From: Diplocloster modestus
Lineage (GTDB): Bacteria; Bacillota; Clostridia; Lachnospirales; Lachnospiraceae
DNA: 64,000 nucleotides
Assembly: GCF_019042245.1 (NCBI RefSeq)
Contig: NZ_JAHQCX010000026.1
Coordinates: 1-64,000, forward strand
Reading direction: 5' to 3'
Shown: positions 58,554 through 64,000 of the stretch, one piece after another
Layout of the letters: each line of letters opens with the position of its first letter
How positions within the stretch are numbered: the first letter of the stretch is position 1
Notes under the pieces: generated by a model
Database searches by the model: none
What the model was told of the DNA's origin: nothing
What the model saw: the letters and a program-made list of their open reading frames with translations, nothing else
Position numbers and translations under genes: made by a program

Positions 58554-59555
58554 ATGTATAATGGAATCGATTTAAGTTACCACAATGGATCTGTCAATTT
58601 CTCCGGTGTAAAAGACGCCGGTTACCGATACGTAATCCTGCGGGCCGGATACGGCAAAAACAACATAGACCAGGCTTTCGAACGCTATGCCAGTACCTGC
58701 TTGAACCTGGACATCCCCTTTGGCATCTACTGGTTCAGTTATGCGCTGAACGAGGACATGGCCCGCCAGGAAGCACGCTGCGCCATAGAGTCGGTCCGCC
58801 AATACAAAACCAAATGCCTCATCGCTTACGATCTGGAATACGACTCCGTTCAGTATGCACGTACCAAAGGTGTAAATATCGACCGTGCCCTGGCTACGGA
58901 AATGGCCCGTGTTTTCTGCGAGGAGGTTGCTTCTGCCGGCTATATCCCTGTCCTGTATTCCAATAGAGACTATCTGATAAATTATTTCGATCTCGACAGG
59001 ATCGATGCTTATCTGTGGTATGCCAGATACACCTCCACATTAAGCGATTCGGAAAAATTTTCCTGTGCCATCTGGCAGAAAACTTCATCCGGAAAAGTTC
59101 CCGGTATCAGCGGCAAAGTTGATGTCAATGAATTCTACATGGATTTTGAAAATGCAGCAGCACCAGAGGAAAACGGTCCTTCCACTCCACAGAGCCCTGC
59201 CTGCGATCTCCACGTTCTCCTATTCCAAAAGGCGGCCAACGCAGACGGTTACCGGGATATGAACGGGCAGCCTCTGGTTGAAGACGGCCTGGACGGGCCA
59301 AAAACCCGTTATGTGCGAAAAAAGATCGCCTTAAAAGCTAAAAAATCAGGACTGAAAATATCGGTCGGCTCAAAAGGTGAGCTTGTAAAATACTGGCAGA
59401 CCCGTTCCAATGAGATCCTGGGCACCTCCATCAAAGTAGACGGATATTTTGGGAAAGAAACGCATACCAATACCGGAGCCATACAGGACAAATTAAATTT
59501 ATCCAAAGATTATATTGCAGGTTATAACTCACTAACCGCTGTCTTATATAACTAA
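58554..59555 (+). CDS. GH25 lysozyme (endolysin) with C-terminal peptidoglycan-binding domain
   Basis: 333 residues, after AGAAGGAG. Residues 1-195: glycoside hydrolase family 25 (muramidase), with active-site region YNGIDLSYHNGSVNF near 2-16, GYRYVILRAGYGKN, and YDLEYDSVQYA near 104-114 holding the D-x-E pair. Residues 220-333 contain a peptidoglycan-binding-1-like repeat (GPKTRYVRKKI, VDGYFGKETHTNTGAIQDKLNL). No signal peptide. It would lyse the producer from within, with the holin, to release tail particles. Confidence 0.92.
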   Translation: MYNGIDLSYHNGSVNFSGVKDAGYRYVILRAGYGKNNIDQAFERYASTCLNLDIPFGIYWFSYALNEDMARQEARCAIESVRQYKTKCLIAYDLEYDSVQYARTKGVNIDRALATEMARVFCEEVASAGYIPVLYSNRDYLINYFDLDRIDAYLWYARYTSTLSDSEKFSCAIWQKTSSGKVPGISGKVDVNEFYMDFENAAAPEENGPSTPQSPACDLHVLLFQKAANADGYRDMNGQPLVEDGLDGPKTRYVRKKIALKAKKSGLKISVGSKGELVKYWQTRSNEILGTSIKVDGYFGKETHTNTGAIQDKLNLSKDYIAGYNSLTAVLYN

Positions 59556-59658
59556 GCGTCTGCACTAATTGCTTTAACAACGACAATCAGCTAGATTACA
59601 AAATCAACACTAAACAATGTAATAAAATAAGAAGAAAACGAATAGGAGGTAAACCGAC

Positions 59659-60732
59659 TTGGATGTATGTATAAAAGTCGATCTGAAAAGATTCGAAGAT
59701 CGGATATACGCTGAGTTCCAGCAGGGTGAACGGGATTCCCGCACCCTGTATGTGGAACCCAGGGTAAACGGAGAACCCTGCCTTCTTCCCTCTGATATCA
59801 AAGCAAAAATCCAATACGACAAACCCGATAACAAAACAATCAACCGTGAGGCAGCGATCAGAGACAACAGAGTCGTCATTCCCATCACCGAACAAATGTG
59901 TACCACCGAAGGAATCTGTAACTGCAAAATCTCCTTCTACACAGATACTCAATTTCAACAGGACGGGACCATCACCCAGGGAATCACTGTCCTGAAGACT
60001 TCGTTATTTAAGATCCGTATCAAAGGCGGCATGATCGATGAGGCCCATATTGTCAGCTCCGATGAATTCAGCGATCTTCTGGCAGCTCTGCAGCGTGTTG
60101 ACAAAGTAATTAACGATTTTACCATTCTCAACGAAGAATACACAGTCATAACGGAAGAATGTATCCAGGCTACCGCGGATCTCCGTTCACTGGAGTCTGA
60201 CGTAACACGCACGGAAGCTTCCCGCGTCACATCGGAAACCGCCCGGTCTTTTGCAGAAGCTCTAAGAAATGAAGCGGATAAACAGCGCGAATCTGCAGAA
60301 AAAAAACGCCAAGAGGCAGAAACACAGCGGAATAGCAAAATGAACACTCTGATCACCAGGTCGGAAACCGTCTTGACTAATACGGAAACAGCATGTCTGG
60401 AAACACAGAACGCAGTTACGGATTCCTATATGGCAGTTCTTGATATCACCACCCGGCGGGACAATGGTGAATTCACGGGTCTGCAAGGACCAACCGGTCC
60501 GACAGGAGCGACAGGTCCGCAGGGGCCTCAAGGTATTCAGGGGCAAACAGGCCAAAGGGGACCTACTGGCGAGCGCGGAGATACCGGTGTCATAGTCCCG
60601 GCAAATTCCATGTTTGCATTCGCCGGTGACGAGGACGGTAATCTGTACGTCTGTTTCGGTGACGACATAACCCCTCCCCAATTCGAAGTCGACGTATCTG
60701 GGAATATATACTATATCATACCGGACGCCTGA
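59659..60732 (+). CDS. Second BppU-like baseplate protein with a collagen-like segment
   Basis: 357 residues, TTG start at 59659 after AGGAGGTAA. Residues 1-150 are strongly similar to residues 1-150 of the protein at 52093 (IKVDLKRFEDRIYAEFQQGER; EQMCTTEGICNCKISFYTDTQ; GGMIDEAHIVSSDEFSDLL). Then a shorter coiled coil (RTEASRVTSETARSFAEALR), a collagen-like piece at about 275-305 (GLQGPTGPTGATGPQGPQG) and a C-terminal VSGNIYYIIPDA. Paralogous baseplate adaptor carrying a different fibre; it lies after the lysozyme gene and looks like a later addition to the cluster. Confidence 0.8.
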   Translation: MDVCIKVDLKRFEDRIYAEFQQGERDSRTLYVEPRVNGEPCLLPSDIKAKIQYDKPDNKTINREAAIRDNRVVIPITEQMCTTEGICNCKISFYTDTQFQQDGTITQGITVLKTSLFKIRIKGGMIDEAHIVSSDEFSDLLAALQRVDKVINDFTILNEEYTVITEECIQATADLRSLESDVTRTEASRVTSETARSFAEALRNEADKQRESAEKKRQEAETQRNSKMNTLITRSETVLTNTETACLETQNAVTDSYMAVLDITTRRDNGEFTGLQGPTGPTGATGPQGPQGIQGQTGQRGPTGERGDTGVIVPANSMFAFAGDEDGNLYVCFGDDITPPQFEVDVSGNIYYIIPDA

Positions 60733-60749
60733 AAGGAGAATGGAAGCAC

Positions 60750-61496
60750 ATGCCAAAACTAATAATAGGTAATTTCAGAGGTCCTCAGGGAATCCAGGGA
60801 TTAAAAGGAGATATAGGCGTGCAGGGGCCAACAGGACCGGTCGGCCCGACCGGTCCTTCTGGTCCTGCAGGACCCAAAGGGGACAAAGGGGACAAAGGCG
60901 CCAAAGGCGATCCCAGTACCTTACAAATGGATACCCCGATAACCTTCTCCATTCCTTCTTCAGACGCGGATCTCGCCAGTGGAAATACGATCTCCATCTT
61001 ATTCGGTAAAATCCGAAAAAGATTCGACGTACTCAAGGCTGCCGTTGGAACCCTGAACAGCCTCACAACCGCCACGAAAACAAATCTCGTTGCCGCCATC
61101 AATGAGCTGAAAGGTAATCATAATTCACTGAGCCAATCGATAGCCAGCGATATCGCCGCGTTGCAATCGAGTACCAGCGCCCGCTCCAATGGCCAATATT
61201 CTTATATTTCAAATGTAAACTATACGATGCCCGGTTCCAACAGCTGGTATAAAGTCGGACACATCGTCTGTGCCAATATCACCGTAGGCATCGAAAATCC
61301 GACGGCATCCTGGACTAGAATCGGAACCATTCCGGAACGCCCCGGACAGACTATGTATGTATCCATGTCAACCGTAGGCAGCAACATAAATAAAGTTTAT
61401 CCTGTGGAGTGCCAGATAACTTCCGATGGTAATATCTCCGTACGCAATGGAATTCCAGGCAACGTGTCTTTTGGAAGTATTACATTTGCAAACTGA
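60750..61496 (+). CDS. Collagen-like tail fibre
   Basis: 248 residues, after AAAGGAG. Collagen-like Gly-x-y stretch at about 8-52 (GPQGIQGLKGDIGVQGPTGP, then GPAGPKGDKGDKGAKGDP), then KIRKRFDVLKAAVGTLNSLTTA (a short coiled coil, found also in the 711-residue protein) and a C-terminal beta domain (NYTMPGSNSWYKVGHIVCANIT). Probably the distal receptor-binding fibre carried by the baseplate protein just before it. Last gene of the cluster. Confidence 0.78.
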   Translation: MPKLIIGNFRGPQGIQGLKGDIGVQGPTGPVGPTGPSGPAGPKGDKGDKGAKGDPSTLQMDTPITFSIPSSDADLASGNTISILFGKIRKRFDVLKAAVGTLNSLTTATKTNLVAAINELKGNHNSLSQSIASDIAALQSSTSARSNGQYSYISNVNYTMPGSNSWYKVGHIVCANITVGIENPTASWTRIGTIPERPGQTMYVSMSTVGSNINKVYPVECQITSDGNISVRNGIPGNVSFGSITFAN

Positions 61497-61515
61497 ATCC
61501 CCGAAATAATCAATC

Positions 61516-61632
61516 AAAAAGAGTCATAGCCCTATAAATGATATTCCTCTTCCCGAAATACAGAATCTTATTTCAATTAATTAAATGGAAGCTATGGGAA
61601 TATCTATTTATTTAAGCTATGGCTCTTTTTTT
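61516..61632. terminator. Long hairpin terminator closing the tail cluster
   Basis: AAAAAGAGTCATAGC (61516-61530) pairs with GCTATGGCTCTTTTTTT (61616-61632), extended inward by ATAAATGATATTCC against GGAATATCTATTTAT. The T-run after the plus-strand stem and the A-run before it suit both directions; convergent with sigH. Confidence 0.7.
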
Positions 61633-61733
61633 ACGATCCATTGCCGCAGCGCCGTCCACTCTCCGGCTTTTCTATCTCATTAATACAATTAGTACTTACA
61701 ATATTTCTAATACAACCCAAAATCTTAACCCAT

Positions 61734-62351
61734 CTATCCCTGATCCTCTAGCACATCCATCAGCTTATTTTTGACCCTCTGCAGCGCGTTATCCACCGAC
61801 TTCGGGGTTTTCTCCAGGGCTGCCGCGATCTGTGCATAATTATTTCCGGCCAGGTACCTGTCCAGCACTTCCTTCTCAAAATCGCTCAGGGACCGATCGA
61901 TCCGCTTCTCCAGCGACACGGCGGCCTCCTGGTCAATCAGCAGCTCCTCCGGATTCTTATCGGATATGGACTGCAAAGCTTCCACCAGCGTAAGTCCGTC
62001 CTCCCCGCCTTCCGAGGTATCCTCATACAGCGAGACATATGTATTCAGCGGCAGATGTTTCTTCCGTCTGGACATCTCCACCGCGCTGTAGATCTGTCTG
62101 CTGATGCACAGATCGGCAAAATGAAAGAATGAGGCTTCCCTTTCCTCCCGGTAATCCCGGATCGCCTTGAACAGGCCGATCATCCCCTCCTGGATCAGAT
62201 CGTCATTGTCCCCGCCGATCAGGTACATGGCCCGCGCCTTCTTGCGGACCAGGTTCTTATATTTTTCCATGATAAAGTCCGTGATTTCAACCTTTCCGCT
62301 CCGAAGCATCCGTATCAATTCTTCGTCGGAATAATCACCGTATGTTTTCAT
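61734..62351 (-). CDS. sigH: RNA polymerase sporulation sigma factor SigH
   Basis: 205 residues. Region 2 is DNDDLIQEGMIGLFKAIRDY with the following ASFFHFADLCISRQIYSAV; region 4 is LSDFEKEVLDRYLAGNNYAQIAAALEKTPKSVDNALQRVK, given in part. The match is to SigH/Spo0H of Firmicutes, which starts sporulation and competence genes. It starts 3 bases after rlmB. In many related genomes other housekeeping genes follow sigH, so the tail cluster probably interrupts that order. Confidence 0.93.
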   Translation of the reverse strand: MKTYGDYSDEELIRMLRSGKVEITDFIMEKYKNLVRKKARAMYLIGGDNDDLIQEGMIGLFKAIRDYREEREASFFHFADLCISRQIYSAVEMSRRKKHLPLNTYVSLYEDTSEGGEDGLTLVEALQSISDKNPEELLIDQEAAVSLEKRIDRSLSDFEKEVLDRYLAGNNYAQIAAALEKTPKSVDNALQRVKNKLMDVLEDQG

Positions 62352-62354
62352 CTT

Positions 62355-63095
62355 CTACCCCAACCGTTGTCTGACGATCTCGTACGCCAGAATTCCCGCA
62401 GCTACCGATGCGTTCAGTGAATCGATCTCGCCCTTCATCGGAATAGAGGCGGTCAGATCACATTTTTCTTTTACCAGACGGCCGACGCCCTCCCCCTCGC
62501 TGCCGATCACCAGCCCGATCGGTCCGGTCAGGTTCAGCCGGTACATAAGCTCTCCGTCCATGTCCGCGCATACGAACCACATGCCCCGCTCTTTCAGTTC
62601 CTCGATGGTGGCGCCCAGATTCGTCACCTTGGCTACCGGCGTGTAATTCAGCGCTCCGGCTGAGGTTTTCGCCACAGTGGCCGTCAGTCCCACGGCCCGC
62701 CGCTTCGGTATGATCACGCCGTGAGCGCCTGAGAGATTCGCCGTCCGGATGATCGCGCCCAGATTGTGGGGATCTTCGATATTATCCAGCAGAATCAGAA
62801 ACGGCGGTTCACCTTTCTCTTCGGCCAGCCGGAACATGTCATCGATATCGGCATATTCATAGGCCGCCGCATAGGCTATCACGCCCTGATGCTTTCCGGT
62901 CTCCGACATCTGATTCAGCCGCTCCTTGGTGACGAACTGGATCATCGTGTCATGCTTCCTGGCTTCCCGGGTTATCGTGGAAACCGCTCCGTCCCGGCAT
63001 CCATCCAGCACGAACAGCCGGTCTATGGTCTTGCCTGAGCGGAAAGCCTCTAATACGGCATTTCTGCCTTCTATCGTAAATTCTTCGTATCTCAT
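62355..63095 (-). CDS. rlmB: 23S rRNA (guanosine-2'-O-)-methyltransferase RlmB family
   Basis: 246 residues. SpoU/TrmH fold: N-terminal substrate-binding domain (IEGRNAVLEAFRSGKTIDRLF) and C-terminal knot with motif 1 NIEDPHNLGAIIRTANLSGAHG, motif 2 GLVIGSEGEGVGRLVKEKCD and motif 3 IPMKGEIDSLNASVAAGILAYE, each in part. 2'-O-methylates 23S rRNA G2251 in E. coli. In the conserved cysS-mrnC-rlmB-sigH order. Confidence 0.93.
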   Translation of the reverse strand: MRYEEFTIEGRNAVLEAFRSGKTIDRLFVLDGCRDGAVSTITREARKHDTMIQFVTKERLNQMSETGKHQGVIAYAAAYEYADIDDMFRLAEEKGEPPFLILLDNIEDPHNLGAIIRTANLSGAHGVIIPKRRAVGLTATVAKTSAGALNYTPVAKVTNLGATIEELKERGMWFVCADMDGELMYRLNLTGPIGLVIGSEGEGVGRLVKEKCDLTASIPMKGEIDSLNASVAAGILAYEIVRQRLG

Positions 63096-63224
63096 CCTGC
63101 TTGTTAACTCCTCCTGGCGTAATTCTCCATACGCTCTTTATGCAACCTCTTAGATTTTATCTTCTTTTATTCTTAAAATTCCCATTTTAGCTGCTTCCTT
63201 AGGTCACTTCTTGAGACTGCTTCC

Positions 63225-63767
63225 TTAGGCCACTTCTTTTAGCCCCGCCTTCACAAGATCCACCATACGCTTATATTCCCCGTTCAGATACAGCCAGCCG
63301 ATCAGCGCCTCAAACCCGGTGGCCCTGCGGTAATCCGCCACCGTGGCATTTTTCGCCATCGTGGGTGATTTGGCATTACGCCCCCGCTTATAAACCGCCA
63401 TTTCCTGATCCGTCAGAAGCGGTTTTAACACTTCCATCATGGCAGACTGAGCCGATGCCTTCACCAGCGCGCTGGCCCGCTTATGCAGTTTCCCTGCCTT
63501 CGTATTCCCCTGCTCCACCAGTATGGTGCGGATAATCAGCTCGTAGACTCCATCCCCTATATAAGCCAGAGCCAGCGGGGAATATCTATCCACATCCACC
63601 GCAGGAAGATAGAACGCTTCCTTCATATAAGCAATCAGATCCACGTTCCCTTTTTTCATATTTTTACTTGTTTCCACACTTACATTATTTTCTGCACTTA
63701 CACTTTTTTCCGCAATACTACTTTTTTCCACACTGCCACTTTTCTCTACCCTTACGCTCTCTTCCAC
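63225..63767 (-). CDS. mrnC: Mini-ribonuclease III
   Basis: 180 residues from a GTG at 63767, which overlaps the cysS end and follows GGAAGG; a start at 63659 (MKKGNVDLIAY) would match the family length of about 140. The core is SPLALAYIGDGVYELIIRTIL, then EVLKPLLTDQEMAVYKRGRNAK and GFEALIGWLYLNGE, the catalytic acidic residues of the RNase III-like fold. It trims 23S rRNA precursors. The N-terminal ~35 residues are an odd V-E-K-S-rich repeat. Confidence 0.9.
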   Translation of the reverse strand: MEESVRVEKSGSVEKSSIAEKSVSAENNVSVETSKNMKKGNVDLIAYMKEAFYLPAVDVDRYSPLALAYIGDGVYELIIRTILVEQGNTKAGKLHKRASALVKASAQSAMMEVLKPLLTDQEMAVYKRGRNAKSPTMAKNATVADYRRATGFEALIGWLYLNGEYKRMVDLVKAGLKEVA

Positions 63768-64000
63768 TTTACACCTTCCCGGGTATCTTCCAGCAGAATT
63801 CCCATATCGGCCAGCTGATCCCGGATCTCATCCGCTCTTGCGAAGTTCTTCGACTTTCTGGCATCCTGGCGCTCCTGGATCAGTGCTTCAATATCCTCAT
63901 CCAGAATCTCTTCTTTCTTCAGTACGATCAGGCCCAGGATATCGCTGAGCTTTACGATTTTATCCAACAGGTTCTGCAGGAATTCTTCGGAATGATCTGA
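63752..64000 (-). CDS. cysS: Cysteinyl-tRNA synthetase, C-terminal part (cut by window edge)
   Basis: The last ~82 residues of CysRS: DKIVKLSDILGLIVLKKEE, then IEALIQERQDARKSKNFARADEIRDQL, the conserved RxxARxxKxxxxADxIRdxL anticodon-domain motif, and GVKWKRA at the end. The rest of the gene lies beyond position 64000. The stop overlaps the mrnC start. Confidence 0.92.
   Translation of the reverse strand, partial: SDHSEEFLQNLLDKIVKLSDILGLIVLKKEEILDEDIEALIQERQDARKSKNFARADEIRDQLADMGILLEDTREGVKWKRA

Noticed and set aside
1..64000. CRISPR array
   Set aside because: No set of regularly spaced direct repeats of 24-40 bp was seen; the only tandem repeats are the 36-bp pair at 33242 and the 20-bp pair near 47980.

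Overview
The window looks like chromosomal DNA from a spore-forming clostridium, most likely Lachnospiraceae-like. The signs are a sigH / rlmB / mini-III RNase / cysS block, a YlmC/YmxH-type PRC-barrel protein, a type II (Firmicute) GalT, a monomeric B-type [FeFe] hydrogenase, and strong AGGAGG ribosome-binding sites. Housekeeping genes are moderately GC-rich; two stretches (about 14.9-20.2 kb and 42.6-45.7 kb) are clearly AT-rich and look imported.

Layout. 0-3.7 kb: molybdenum-cofactor operon on the minus strand (MoeA/MogA-like protein, moaC, moaA, MOSC-MogA fusion). 3.8-5.8 kb: PRC-barrel protein and [FeFe] hydrogenase. 6-10.7 kb: a sugar/polyol regulon (Gfo/Idh/MocA oxidoreductase, LacI regulator, aldo/keto reductase, TIM-barrel isomerase) with shared TTTTCATGAAAA operators at two divergent promoter regions, followed by a 316-bp inverted-repeat element. 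11.1-14.9 kb: galK-galE-galT. 15.2-20.2 kb: an AT-rich island with a broken serine recombinase, a KilA-N protein, two tandem Abi/DRT-type reverse transcriptases (DRT3-like, apparently decayed) and a small alpha/beta hydrolase. 20.3-33.1 kb: ordinary chromosome (small multidrug export protein, Na+/alanine symporter, ArsR regulator, PHP phosphatase, MocR regulator, glnS, cfa, XdhC, tRNA-Thr, PAS-GGDEF diguanylate cyclase).

33.5-61.6 kb is the most interesting part: a 28-kb plus-strand cluster encoding a complete siphovirus-type tail (tail tube, chaperone-position protein, tape measure, Dit, Tal, two BppU-like baseplate proteins, collagen-like fibres, a fibre with a Peptidase_G2-like end) plus a phi-LC3 holin and a GH25 lysozyme. 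I see no terminase, portal, capsid, replication or integrase gene, so it reads as a domesticated tail particle (tailocin-like) rather than a prophage. Its second gene is an 837-residue single-chain RNA polymerase with the double-psi beta-barrel DFDGD motif, related to SP-beta YonO and eukaryotic RNA-dependent RNA polymerases. The cluster starts with a consensus promoter flanked by LexA-like (SOS) palindromes. A likely scheme is SOS induction, then host transcription of the dedicated polymerase, then tail expression and lysis; this is inference.

A recurrent leader element (GAACAAAAGTTC-type box, then a short GC hairpin, then TGGAGG and the start codon) precedes several tail-cluster genes and also the chromosomal multidrug-export gene at 20.7 kb. 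The tape-measure gene is interrupted by a segment resembling a group I intron core followed by two antisense membrane-protein genes. The cluster also uses non-ATG starts unusually often (at least four TTG and three apparent ATT). 61.7-64 kb returns to the conserved sigH-rlmB-mrnC-cysS block on the minus strand.
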